From Mytilus trossulus (taxonomy: Eukaryota > Mollusca > Bivalvia > Mytilida > Mytilidae): DNA of 64,000 nt. Positions 37,166 through 49,145 of this stretch are shown here, piece after piece. The position numbers and the translations under genes are program-made. The notes under the pieces are model-generated. The model was given only the letters and a program-made list of their open reading frames with translations, made no database searches and was not told the origin of the DNA. Numbering within the stretch: the first letter of the stretch is position 1; every line of letters begins with the position of its first letter. Location: contig NC_086380.1 of assembly GCF_036588685.1 (NCBI RefSeq), forward strand, positions 54,895,144 to 54,959,143, read 5' to 3'.

Positions 37166-38858
37166 CACTAGTAACCCGAATTTAACTTGATCGGACAAAA
37201 ACGTGTTAACGCTGTTTAAATGAAATTAATCGTCATTTGATAAAGATTGACAAAAATTAAAAATCATTTTTAATTTATTTCAATGTATATCAAATCGTTT
37301 TAATGCCAGTCAAATAGCTTCGCTTGCAGTCGTTCAATTTAAATCAAGTTGGTGGTAAGTTACGTCAAACAAATAGGCCACGCCCCCGTTAAACTATTTC
37401 AAACTGGTATCAATTCGTTTTAAACCGTGTTGCGATCCGAGCTTTTAACAGGTAAATCACTCAAGCAAAACAACATCGATGTATCTTTCGTTTATTTGTT
37501 TCAAACTTTATCGACTTAAAATTACATATATAAATGCGTGTATTCTTATCAAAGTAATATACTTCACAATTTAAACAAATGAATGATCAATACACGTAAC
37601 ATATAAGGAATGTAAATAAAAAAAATATAAAATATTGATGCACGGTTTAAAAAAATCAAAACTTATGAATCTGTTAAAAATAGAATAGTTAGATGCTTAA
37701 CATATTTTTGATTTGCCCAAATGCAGTAGAACTTTATCTCACATATTCGTTTCAAAACTCGCTGAGTGCTATGAAAACTTGTGACATGTAAGTAACGTAT
37801 GGTCCATTGCAATGTCTTACGAAACTTTAGGTATTCCTGTATATTTCCTTTTCTCATTTTCTGTCTTAATATAGTGTACTCGTTAATTAAATATAGACAC
37901 GGAAATTAAAGTAACTTTATTTATTTTTCACATAGTTTAAATCGATGTATCTTATAGTTTCGGTCAACAACAAATATTCCCTAGCTGCATATTGATATAT
38001 GAAATAGCTTGTAATAAAAACAATGATGTGTTAAATAATAAAATTAATGAACATAATGTTGACATTTGTTGAGTCTTGCACACAACATTGTAAATGAAGG
38101 AACAGCTCAATAAACTTTTAAAACTGTGTCAAATTGTAATATCGGTCACTGACGCGAAACGGGCGTTAATTGTGGAAAGGTACACACTACGAAAATTGTG
38201 AATTGTGGTTCCGATCTGTAAAGGGATTATTGTGCTGTCATGCAACATGTCTTGCTATAAATGAACATATATTCTGTTTATTTGAGATCAATTTTAGTCT
38301 GCGATAACGATGGGTTGGTTGATTTAAGTTTTACGACCTTGACTTGCTCTAAGTCGACATTCTCTTACGTCTAATGCATTTTAAAAAAAAACGTATATTT
38401 ACGTTCAGGGCATATAATATAAGTTTACCTACAAAATTAAAATCAACATCAACATTATTAAAATAAACAAGAATGGAAAAGAAACAATCATGCACTGTTG
38501 CTTTGATATATTTTTTATTAACTATATTTAATGGGTAATGTCTAAAAAAAACTAATTGTCGTACAAATAAAATATTTCATCTAGGTGCTTTCGTTGAAGT
38601 TCGCGTTACATATCAAAATGAATGTCATTGGTCGGAACTTTTGCAAACTTTCAATCCTGGTGTTCTCATCGAGGTCCGCGTTCATTTTTCAATTCAATAC
38701 ACAATATTTCATCTAGGTGCTTTCGTTGAGGTTCGCGTTACATAGTAAAATGAATTTCATTGGTCGGAACATTTGAACACTTTCAATCCAGGTGTTCTCA
38801 TCGAGGTCCGCGTTCGTGATTCAATTCAATACACAATATGAAGTCCGATATGGTAAAA
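37166..38858 (+). repeat. Left ~1.7-kb terminal inverted repeat of the CACTA element
   Basis: It is complementary to 50,500-52,210 along its length, from CACTAGTAACCC to 'gaagtccgatatggtaaaa'. It includes 'taggccacgcccccgttaaa', 'ccctagctgcatattgat' and 'gataacgatgggttggttga'. It also contains two subterminal ~131-bp units at 38,579-38,830. Confidence 0.9.
38579..38840 (+). repeat. Subterminal ~131-bp direct repeats, two units
   Basis: Each unit reads 'catctaggtgctttcgttga', 'gttcgcgttacat', 'cattggtcggaac', 'gtgttctcatcgaggtccgc' and 'caattcaatacacaatat'. The mirror pair is at 50,535-50,795 and a diverged single unit is at 41,583-41,712. Confidence 0.88.
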
Positions 38859-39429
38859 ATTAAACTCTACGATGTCCGAGTGAATAAATAGAATTTAGAA
38901 AATAAAACACTTTTACGATTCTTCAAACACAATACAAATACTATCCTTTTTTCGCTGATGAATAATTATTACTATGATTTGTATACTATTCAATTTGGGA
39001 ACAGTATACCTTACAATATATATGTTCCTGATTTGATTTATTCCTCGAGAAAATAAATTTGATTTATTCACTTAAATCAATAATTGATCAACTTGAACTT
39101 TGAAAAAGTTACAATTATATACCTTTTCACATCCTTTAATTCAAGGTAATTTAATCCAAAAAACTAAATAAAATTAATTGTATTATTTAATTTAGATTCT
39201 TTATTTCTTATAAAACCAAGTTAACGGTAAAAAGAAAGATATTTTTACATATAATATTAACATACAGATTTTGCGTATGACAATTTGCACAACTTGAAAC
39301 GAGCAACAAGAATGAGCGATTGGTGATCAGACTTGAGAACATACTTTTATTTATATATGATTCAAATTAATTTACACAAAATTTTCAAAACACAATATTT
39401 TTTTAAATAAATAAAGTTCCCAATTTCGA

Positions 39430-39782
39430 AACATTTACTCTGCTTACATAGTTAGTTTTAAGAAAAGGTCTTCTACTTTCTGTTAGAGTTGTGCAGTTTA
39501 GAATATAGTGAAATATATCAACCTATCTCTTGAGAGTTACAAAGTACATAGTACCTTTCCTGTCTCATAATTCTACGCCATCTACCGGTTTCTATAGGTA
39601 ACCGATGATTTTCAGTTCTAAACCTTCATAACGTTATCTTATCTTTATAACGTAATACGTCTAAATATTCTTCAAATTCAAAGTTTTCTTTAAACAGTTT
39701 TAAAAATAATACTTTTGGAGAATATTCCATTTCTGATTTCCAAGTCTGCCGAAAATGATAAAACAATCTGTTTAATAGTTTG
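39430..39782 (-). pseudogene. Decayed LINE reverse-transcriptase C-terminal fragment 1
   Basis: Minus-strand translation from about 39,780 reads a LINE-like C-terminal region with FKENFEFEEYLDVL, then RTENHRLPIETGRW and an arginine-rich stretch. It is broken by an in-frame TGA at 39,626-39,628 and another stop at 39,518-39,520. The ETGR motif before the zinc-knuckle-like end is typical of CR1/L2-like LINE proteins. It is a relic inside the CACTA element. Confidence 0.7.
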
Positions 39783-40001
39783 GATTAAAACTATAGTTAC
39801 TCTGATTTAACCAAATATTTCAAAATCCATATTTTTTCAAGATATTTTTTTATACAAATCAACCAATCGAAAGTATATATCTTTATTACCAAAGTCTATA
39901 TAAACTATAGGTATACAATTATATCAACAGCAATAATACATATAATACATACATAAACACCGACTATGTGACAGCAGAAGGTGTTGTAGAATAAACAAAC
40001 A

Positions 40002-40560
40002 TTATTTTAACATTTCGGATCTAAGCTCAAAAGATCTAAATGTAAATTTACCTAAATTACACAATTCTTTTACATTATTAGTACTCATCAGTTTAATAAA
40101 TTTGTACATCGACGGTTTTTTCCAATAAAATGGCTTCATATAAATTGTTCTAAAACCTTGAAAACGTGGACATTTGACGATGAAATGAAACTCATCCTCT
40201 ATATCATTTTTACAAAAAGTACATATTCTAATATTTCTTGCTATACCATAAAATCTTCCACTTTCTATAGCTAAGTAAATCCACCATCTACGTTGAGTTT
40301 ATAAATATATCTATATAGTTTACTATCAGAACTGTTTACAATGTTAGACCAAAAAATATACCATACGGTGTTCCACATATACTGACATAGGATAAGCGCC
40401 TAGCTCTCCATAAACCATAAAGCTAGGGTTGATTTTTTTCAAGTGCAACTTTCTAATGCATCAATAAAACTAAATCTCCAAATTTCACAGCCAAATAGCA
40501 ATATAAAGTCTTACAATCTTATCAGAAAGATCGTACTGACATTTAATTACTGGTAGATTA
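40002..40560 (-). pseudogene. Decayed LINE reverse-transcriptase C-terminal fragment 2
   Basis: The minus-strand frame ends at the stop at 40,002-40,004. Reading towards it are LAIESGRFYGIARN, RICTFCKNDIEDEFHF and VKCPRF, then a basic tail. This is the same C-terminal layout (ESGR, CxxC, EDEFHF, CP) as LINE-encoded proteins. Frame changes near 40,285 break it from upstream LINE-like codons (to about 40,560). Fragments 1 and 2 share orientation and family but overlap in content, so they are two insertions, not one. Confidence 0.78.
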
Positions 40561-40849
40561 ACTAAAATATTTGCTTCGTTTTTTTTATTAATGAATCGAT
40601 AAATTGAAGATCTGAATGGAATAAAAACATAAATAAAGAAAATATTTGTTTAAGGCCATTATCTTTGACTATCCTACAGGTATACTAGCCAGGAGACTGT
40701 ACAATGGCGGATCCCGGTTTTGTTCTGTAGATAAGAACTCCCGTTTGTTTGACGAATTATTTTTCGATTGGGACATATGGTTTGAATCCCCAGTGACCAG
40801 TGGTTGTCGTTTTTGTATATATTTTTCTATAAGTGTTGTACATCAATCA

Positions 40850-40998
40850 GGCCGATAGTTTTCTTGTTTGAATTGTTTGAATTCATATTTGTAATTTTGG
40901 GAAATGATATAAACGTTTATGCGGTTAGGTTTTTGCTCGTTGTTGAAGGCTGTACGGTGATCTAATTCATTGGCAAGTACACCACATCTTCTTACATT
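40850..40998 (+). repeat. SINE-like family A copy inside the CACTA element
   Basis: Motifs are 'tcaggccgatagttttctt', 'gctcgttgttgaaggctgta' and 'accacatcttctta'. The 70-codon frame at 40,646-40,858 leads into it and has no independent support. Confidence 0.65.
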
Positions 40999-41582
40999 TA
41001 TTCGTTAAATCATGTAGATCTTCATCAAGCCTAAATAAATAAATGATTTTGAAAATGTACTTATTGTAACTATACAACTTTTAATTCCAAATAATTATGT
41101 TTATCTAACATAGAATTATTATCAGCGGAGACATATATACATCAATTCTAAATTGGTTTAAAAAACAGACACATTATTATTGTCACATGAATATGTAATA
41201 GTGTGTTTTTATGTAAAAAAATCTGTGAATATCTACCACCACTGTTACGGCCTTAAGAGATCAGCTGTTCTCGCGAGCTTTGAATAAACAAATCCAAACC
41301 AAAACAAGTACATAAAATGCATATTTTTAATCACAATCTTAATATAGAAACACTTAAATTGTGATACATATTTTTATGAATAATTCAATTTCATTAAATC
41401 TTCGTCAATCAGGCATGTACAGTAGCATCAAGGGATTGTAAATAAACAATTCCTAATATACAATTCCTTGGCAGTATGACTTTGTATTCTTCTATATTGT
41501 GACCTTATTTGAACTAAAAGAAAAAGAAGAAGAAGAAGTCTGGAATTATCGCTATCTGTTCGACGGTCTAAAGATTACAGTG

Positions 41583-41712
41583 TGTTATCCATCTAGGTGT
41601 TCTCGTCGAGGTCTGCGTTCTAAATTTAAAGCATTTCATTGGTCAGTAGATTTGCAATCTTTCAATCCAAGATGTTCTCAATGTAGTCCGCGTTCATGTT
41701 TCAATAGTATAA
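41583..41712 (+). repeat. Internal copy of the CACTA subterminal unit
   Basis: 'catctaggtgttctcgtcga', 'tcattggtcagtagatttgc', 'aatctttcaatccaag' and 'gtccgcgttcatg' match the ~131-bp subterminal unit with many changes. It implies internal rearrangement of the element or a nested relative. Confidence 0.65.
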
Positions 41713-41744
41713 ACTATATTGTAGTTTTTGATCCGAGTTAACAA

Positions 41745-44700
41745 AGTAGATTTTTTTTATCCGAAAAAGACGGATTTTCTACATGTTCTACAATAAATTT
41801 GTACAACGATTGAATATTGCTAAATGCATCAAATTGTCCAGGTCTAGATCGAACTTGCTTTGCTTCGTTGAAAGTACGAATATAGAAAAATCACAGATTT
41901 ATATTAAAACTAGAACGTTCAAGAACAGTTAAAGAAATCATCACAATTTTTTTATTGTTAGTTATTTTGTACAAATATAACTATAATGCGAACCCGAAGT
42001 TGTAATAAAATTAACGGTACCAATTTTCTTGCACCAGATGTGCATTTCGACAAAACATGTCTCTTCAAAATAGCACGTGAAATCGCAACTAAGCGTGAAT
42101 TCTTTGGAAAAGCGACGGAATACCTATTGTCAATTTCAAGTTCTGTTTCGACATCATTGTAATATATGTCACTGGACGTTAAAATTCAATCCTTAATTTC
42201 GTCTTCGTCAAATAGTGCTGTTGGTTTCATTTTATTATCATTACATACTAGTATACATGAATACACCCCAAGTTATTCCCATGTAAAGTCATTTACTACA
42301 TATTTAGTGCAAAGTAAATTTTAAAGAGAAATTTAAGTCGTATTAGTTCGATAATGCTTCAAAATAAATATGAACTGAGGATACATGTATAACTGCCATA
42401 TTCCGAATTCCCGACATTCATTTACGTAAATGAAGAAAAGATAACTATGATCGGTATCTGTGTGAATCTACGGCTCAATCAAGCTTCATACAGAATATGA
42501 ATTTTCTTGAATATGATTGCCAATGGAATAAACAATGCAGGAGATTAAACTAGCCCAATTAATTTGTGTGTGAACTATAACAACTGAAATCGTAATTATG
42601 CTGTAGTGTACGCTGGTAGTTTCTGTAATATGAAGGCGTATGGCAACCATTCTACCATACTTAGTTCAAAATTTTAAAGTACACCACAACCCTTTTCTTT
42701 GTCCATAATACGCTCAGGAACATACATCTTACTGTTGTGCATGGATTGATAGTAAATGCAACTTTTTAACTGTAGTCCATTTGATATCAAAGTATCATAC
42801 TACTACTGAGGCTATCGTGCAATACCCCCACTCCGCATTCATAATAGTTTAAACATACATAGTTTAAATTTTAGATCCTTCCTTTATGGTTTAGTTCAAC
42901 CTGCAACACATTTTATTTGATGATATCAATGGTAAACATGTAAAATGAAACAATAACTTACTGTAATACTAATATATAAATATGTTGTATGGTCATACAA
43001 ACCGAAATCACTACTAGACACGCTCAAATTAACAAAATTGTGTTTCAAAAAACCAATGCACAAAATTTATATCATAGGATTTAGTTAAACATTTAAACCA
43101 GTTCAAGGAATGTAATACTTGACAAGAACAATTAAAATGTAGGACAAATTCGGCTTACAACTCGAACTTTGTTCAAATAATAGTACCAAACATGTGACAA
43201 AATGACGGGTATGTAACAGAAGTATCGCAATCACTGATGGATTGGTGGATAGCTACTGTTTGTTCAACGTTCAGTGACAAGTATCTCATGTGCATATTAC
43301 AATACCAAATTAAACTAACTTGAGCAGACGACAAAAGCGAAATTGTGACAAATTTTATTTCCTAGTGTTATTTAGGAAGTCAAACATGTGTATGGAAAGT
43401 AAATTTTACTACATGTATTTTTTATTAAACAAAATAAAAAGATTACGATTATTTATTGAACAAAACAAGAAGTTCAAAACCGGTAAAAGAAATTAAACCC
43501 GGTGAATGACACTCCTTATTGCTGAATTTGGGTTTGGCTGACCTTTATGTCTATTACGTTTTAAAACAATTATTCAAATCAAATATACAATTATTTTACT
43601 ATTTGTTTTTTTTTTGGGGGGGGGGGGGGGGAGTCATTGACCCTAGGCCTATAGTATTTTGAAGCAACTTTTGAAGTATTCAAATAAAATGAAACGTCTT
43701 ATATTTTTTACAAATACAAGGAAAAAGCAAGTCTGTCCAAAAAGGATTGATATTTCAGAAAAATGTATAGTGTGTTCTTTGTAAACGTAAACCAGAATGC
43801 ATATAGTTGTCTATTATAACAGTCACAATCCATGTCTAGAAATAAAAATCAGCAGTTTACCATCCATGCAATAATATTTTGTCGACAGTGATCGAGATAA
43901 TTTTATCAGATAATTCAAATTATCGGACACTTAATTTTTTCAGAACATTTTATTGTTAATATCCGAGCCATAAAATACATGTATTATATCTGGCATAGTC
44001 CCAGATTATATTCTCTGGTAATATGCATCCTTCATTTAAAGTCTTGTTTTTCTTAAACACTTTACATCGTATATCAGGGGCACTGCCGAAAATAATCTTT
44101 CAAAAAGCAAATTTAAGTTGTAACCTCTAGAACTTGTATGTCTGATAATTTGCTCACATGACAAGAAATTTTACAATAAACATTGGTCACGCACGATAGA
44201 TTCTGATGTAAGACATGTGCCGTTACAATAGCCAGTTTGCACGCATCAGCGCACACATGTTTGTCGAATAGGCCAGTTGATTGGAGGAAAGTTACCGAAA
44301 ACCACGCCTACCTTTAACTAATATCCAATCAAACGCCTTTAACATAAACATAAATCATACATGGGTAAAATTACAGAGATTTTGTTGCGTATTCAACATT
44401 TGAAAAAAATTAAACTATTTATAATTCAAACTTAAAATTATAGAATATGCTCGTAATACATTTTCGCAATTTACAATACATTTGATGTTATACATAATTT
44501 ACCTACCTAGTGAGGAAAAAATACAAATAAAAATTGCAAATTACAACCAGGTTCAATGTTCAGTGTTAAGTATTTCATATATGCGCAGGTCCTGAGGCAG
44601 AAAATCGAATTATTCAATCACTTATATGATCTTCAAAAATAACGATTGCGGGATGATGGACAGGAAGACTTCAAACGTAAAAGTGTGAACTAGAGCTGTC

Positions 44701-45115
44701 AGTAACTTAAGTACTCTTAGCTAGTGTTTTTTTGTTGTTCTGGTAAGGGACGACATCGAAAGTTCAATGAAGGATACAAAACTGAATTCACATAGGTTTT
44801 TTACTTACCTCCACACACCCCCCTCTTAACTTAATTTGGTAAAAATTGATTGACCAATAGGGATATATGTAAAATCGATTTTAGATTAACAAAACTTGCA
44901 GCAAAGTTGATCCCCCCCCCCCCAACTATTTGATTTAAGTTTTTTTTATCCTACATCGATCTTTTGATGTCATCCCTAAACAAGTGAATCTTTCATTGTT
45001 GAAGACCCTTTAGGGAATATAAAGATGAACAGGAATAAAAACGCTGACCATAAATTATTTGTGTTTTTGTTAAGCATTGACTTTGTGTGCGATTACTGGT
45101 TCCGTATACGTTTAC
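41745..45115. other. CACTA interior, no gene seen
   Basis: AT-rich DNA without protein-like frames on either strand. It includes a T/G homopolymer junction at 43,601-43,632 and a C-run near 44,912-44,924. Nothing resembling a transposase exon was recognised. Confidence 0.45.
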
Positions 45116-45134
45116 TCCATATTCCTTTATTTTC

Positions 45135-45175
45135 TATAAAAGCGTCTGTCTTGACAGTTAGTTGACATTACGCCA
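45135..45175 (+). promoter_or_regulatory. Possible TATA-type promoter inside the CACTA element
   Basis: TATAAAA at 45,135-45,141 is preceded by 'ttattttc' and followed about 20-30 bases later by 'cttgacagttag', a spacing compatible with a core promoter. A second 'atataaaaggc' lies at about 47,767. No transcript can be inferred, and TATA-like strings are frequent in AT-rich DNA. Confidence 0.25.
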
Positions 45176-45932
45176 CGAGTTATCGTTCCTGACGTTATCG
45201 AATAACGTTCACACATACAAGCCAATGCAGCAGGTTCTGCAATCACAAAGTGATTAAATAATAAACAAAAATATTTTTGGAAACTATTTAAGAAATAATT
45301 CCTTCATGTTATGCTCTATGCTCATTTTAACATGGGTAGGTAAATATATGTTGTTTGATAAAAATATATAATAAAAGTTTATGTTAGCTGCTTGAATGGA
45401 AATATTTTAAAGGATATCGATGGAAATAATGTTAATAAAAAAGTACGTGCGCATGTATCAAACATATTTTTTGTGCTCATTAGAACACGGCTTTGTTAAC
45501 AAAGCGTAATAAGGACGTCATATTTGAATTGACATGTTTATGGTAACTGTTTCTAGATACAGAGTGTCGAAAGTTTTTATGCAATACGTAACGGTTAACT
45601 TTTTGACATAGGTTGCTTTGTCGTGTTTCGGCAATTCTTCTGCTAATTTTTAACCTTTAAAAATGAATTACTATATACTTTTAATTTATATTCTGCTTTT
45701 TTTTTAATATTTAAGCATCTGCACGATTTATCTGTATGTTCTTATGCAAAACAGACTGAGTTTAATCACTTTATTTCATTCTTAATTTATTTTGCAATAA
45801 ATACTTTTCATGATGCATGCCGTATCCCCATGAATTATTTTTTTTGAAAATAGAAATCTTATATGTATCTATGGAAACTTAGGATGATGCATAAAAAAAC
45901 GGGAATCCGTACAACTATTAATTCGTGTTAAA

Positions 45933-46160
45933 ATGGTCGTCAAAATCACCGCTCGGGAAAAATGGAAAAAGGAAATTTATTTGGATGAGAATACGGATAG
46001 AATAAGGCGAAAAAGTACAATACCAGCAGACTTTGAAACTCAAACAGAAAATAGTTTGTTAGTATGGAAATTCAATGTAAAAAAGTGGTTTAACTTGGTT
46101 ATTTTGCTGAATAACATTCTATGTGTTCCAAATGTAAACAGTCTCATAAATCCGTTATAG
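45933..46160 (+). CDS. Small ATG-initiated frame of unknown function in the CACTA interior
   Basis: A 75-residue frame starts at a true ATG. The first ~45 residues are charged (MVVKITAREKWKKEIYLDEN, then a basic RIRRK), and the last 25 are hydrophobic. It is the most protein-like frame in the element interior and lies about 800 bases downstream of a TATAAAA. It could be one exon of an element-encoded protein or simply chance. No domain was recognised. Confidence 0.2.
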   Translation: MVVKITAREKWKKEIYLDENTDRIRRKSTIPADFETQTENSLLVWKFNVKKWFNLVILLNNILCVPNVNSLINPL

Positions 46161-46323
46161 TTTCGGAAACATTTTAAAAATAAAGTGCTAGCTAGACCAA
46201 GTCTATACACAGGACATACAGTTACATCGGAATCAGGCCTGAGAAGGTTACCGTAGGCTGAAAATACAAAGCAACTTTATTCGGAAAAAAATCAAAAAAA
46301 AATCAGGTCCCGTTAGAGTCTGA

Positions 46324-46388
46324 TTAAAGCCAGTCCCAAGTATCCACTTGCGTCTATAAACGCAAGCTAATAGTTGGGACTGGCTTAA
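46324..46388. repeat. Stem-loop with nested palindromes
   Basis: The outer arms 'agccagtcccaa' and 'ttgggactggct' pair exactly. The inner arms 'cttgcgt' and 'acgcaag' (46,348-46,365) pair again. It is a small foldback element or the core of a miniature transposon. Confidence 0.7.
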
Positions 46389-46794
46389 GTCACTAAGTAT
46401 ATAAGACTGGTTCCGTTACAAAAAAATTCTGGAAATTTACAAGCAAACGACTGACGTATTAGTATTCAAATAGCAGAAAGAGACTGAAATAGCTAGATCT
46501 TGAAATCATTTAGATTTTCTATTCGTGTTAATTTCCGCTTGCATGGGAACTCGCTGTTAGCGTAGTTTTTTTTGTGTGCGATTTGAGTTGGAAATGATGA
46601 ACATGTACAAGTTCGGAGACAAAACGACTGAGAGAGCATTAATATAGTTGCCATTTTAGGCCATGAGGGGCATATTGCTCATAATATACCCTCATTTTCT
46701 AGTGTCAGTCCAAATTTTTCTCAAACATCTTCCCGGATCGGCTCTATAACGAAACCTACCTAGTATTGTATTCAAGTTAGTGTTAACTTGTTCT

Positions 46795-46855
46795 CGTCCT
46801 GAACATGCAGGAAATATTTGCCACTGGACGTTAAGCAACCGTGACAATCAATCCT
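46795..46855 (-). repeat. Family B repeat tail
   Basis: 'gttctcgtcctgaacatgca', 'ggaaatatttgccactggac' and 'gttaagcaaccgtgac' match the tail at 23,400-23,485. Confidence 0.75.
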
Positions 46856-46859
46856 ACAA

Positions 46860-48240
46860 TTTACACCCGTCACTTGAAACTTCAGTTGTTAAAATTTAAA
46901 TCATTGCCTCTAATTTTTTCAAAGAAATCGACAAATTTTACGAACGTTTAGACAAAAAGAAATAGATACGTTACCGCTTGCTAATTATGGAAATGGGGTT
47001 ACATGAGACTTTATTTATAAAAAGTAGAAGTACTAATAAAATAAAATATATATATATGTAACATGTTATTAATACACCAGTCTGTTGTTAGAATGGTAAA
47101 TAGAGATATGGGATATGCAATTTATAAGATAGCTACTGTTGGACATTTAACTACATCAAAACCAAATACACCAAGCAAATTGTGACTAATGCTAATTGGA
47201 CGAGTAGCTTTTTAATTCTAATTTGCATGTAGTCAGTTTACTAAACGACGGTTCCCTAAAAAGGAAAGTATAATTATCACAGTAACATTTCAGTCTCCTA
47301 GTATATATTTGTTTAAGTCCTAATACTTTTGTTCTTCTGGAGAAAATTTCAACAATAATGAAATAAGGAGGTGCGGTAAAATTGACAATTAATCAACTTT
47401 CTACCAAATACAAAATGACGGAAATGTTAGCTTGCTTACATTGGTACTTCATTTTATATCTCAAAACTACCATTCCATTATATGAACTGCATATTCAAAA
47501 ATATGTTTTGTCACCAATATCCTAAAAGAGCACGTATCTTCATACTGTTTCACCCGTGTCCGTTCTAACGTCAATCGCGCACTTGGTGTATACATATAGG
47601 GCTTATACGCTTATTCTTATAAGGAATGAGTACTGTCTTTTTGCTTCAGGTTTAAATTATGTACCTGGTGTTACTAAAGTGTACTCATATTAAAGGTGCG
47701 CATATCGTCTTGATTTTCTTTATTTTTTGTTCATGACAGGTTGCTGGATTAGACGTTTTGATAAAATATAAAAGGCACGCAGACTCCTACATGTGGAATT
47801 TCAAACTGGACCTTTTACATTTCGCATTTGCAGTTTGGTTTACTTAAAGAATGCATGTATGATCTCATGATTTGTTTCGTAAATAATTTTCCACAAATGA
47901 CACGGTTGAACTTTGTGAAATTTTGCATACAATTTGCAATGTTTGTCCGACTTGCTGATGTATTTCTTTGATGTTCCGAAAATCAATGAACCGTTTGACA
48001 CGTGTCAAATTACATTACTGATTACACGGGAATCATGCTATTTGTTGTGTTTAATGGACAAGATTGGTAAAGTTGGATACTTTTAAAAAATGAATTGTTG
48101 TTGAAATACTATTAATGTGGGTTTTTTTCAGAGTGAAGAAGCATTTTTTTCTCAAGTGTATTTTGTAATTATTTCTTGAAACTAATAAATTTGTCTCCAG
48201 AACAATATATTATATCTAATGAAGGTTTTTTAGTTTGATG
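46860..48240. other. CACTA interior, no gene seen
   Basis: AT-rich DNA; includes 'aaaatataaaaggcacgc' at about 47,763. No supported coding frame. Confidence 0.4.
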
Positions 48241-48745
48241 TTCATATTAATAAATGACAGAATACGGGCGACGACGGACATGCGTTCGCACAGGTATGGA
48301 GCCGAAACACATTATTTTGTTTCTTGTGGTGCACTTTTCAAAATTTATTTTCTTATATGGAGACGTTATACAATGTATTACTGGACAACACGTAATCAAT
48401 AAGATAATAAACTTTTTACTACATGCAATCACCCTTGTGCGTTTGCGTTTGCTATGGTATTTTTTCAAAATTTTATCTTTTTTTTTAATTTACATATGAA
48501 GACGTTTGAGCAATGTATTTCAGGACAAAAATAAACCATCTGATAAAAAAAAAAATTACTACATGTAACCAAACTTATTTAATGCCAGCTACAAGTAAAA
48601 CAGACGGATTTGTACAGAAATTATTTTTTTGTGCGTATGCTATAATGGTTCATTTTCAAAATTTATTATCATATGAAGAACACGTTTGAGCAATTTATTT
48701 CTGGACTTCAATACGATAAAAGAAATTTGCAGCCAATATAAAAAA
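48240..48745. repeat. Degenerate tandem triplication
   Basis: Three diverged copies contain 'tatatggagacgttatacaa', 'tgtattactggacaa', 'ataataaactttttactaca' and 'gtgcgtttgcgtttgctatg'. The later copies start near 48,494 and 48,671 ('atatgaagacgtttgagcaa', 'atgaagaacacgtttgagca'). The overlapping frames on both strands here are by-products. Confidence 0.65.
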
Positions 48746-48765
48746 TTATGTGGTAGGATTGGTGG

Positions 48766-48900
48766 GAGATATCCGTTTGCGCCAAAAATGCGTCCTTTTG
48801 CGCCACAACTTTTTTTCTCAAATGTTACGTTTGCGCCACATGTTTTAAAATTAGATGGTATGATTTGCGCCAAAAATAAAACATACGATTGTGCCAGTTA
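48766..48900. repeat. 'tttgcgcca' short tandem cluster
   Basis: The word 'tttgcgcca' or a close variant appears at about 48,776, 48,797, 48,829 and 48,869, each followed by A/T-rich spacers. I recall such clusters as a bivalve repeat. They generate the overlapping frames at 48,640-48,901. Confidence 0.6.
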
Positions 48901-49034
48901 AAAGAAAAATTACTTCCCTACCCCTTTATTCGGACTTGGGTCCGGCATTGTAGCATGTTTTCTTACTGCTGCTGCATGGGTACTTCCAAATTTAAAGTAT
49001 GTAGTAGCTTTTAACTTCTATTCATTGTCCAAAA

Positions 49035-49145
49035 ACCGGGTTGATGATGAGACAACTATTCACAAGAGACAAAATGACACAGAAATTAATAACTTTAAGT
49101 TACCCATACGGCCTTCAACAGTGAGTAATTTTTACAAAGCACTCT
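49035..49145 (-). repeat. SINE-like family A copy inside the CACTA element
   Basis: 'gatgatgagacaactattca', 'caagagacaaaatgacacag' and 'acggccttcaacagtgagta' match antisense family A. Confidence 0.7.

Noticed and set aside
37166-37198. N-terminal residues of the 293-residue ankyrin frame
   Set aside because: These eleven codons are the transposon end read in frame, and the nominal start is TTG. The ankyrin coding begins at the target-site copy.
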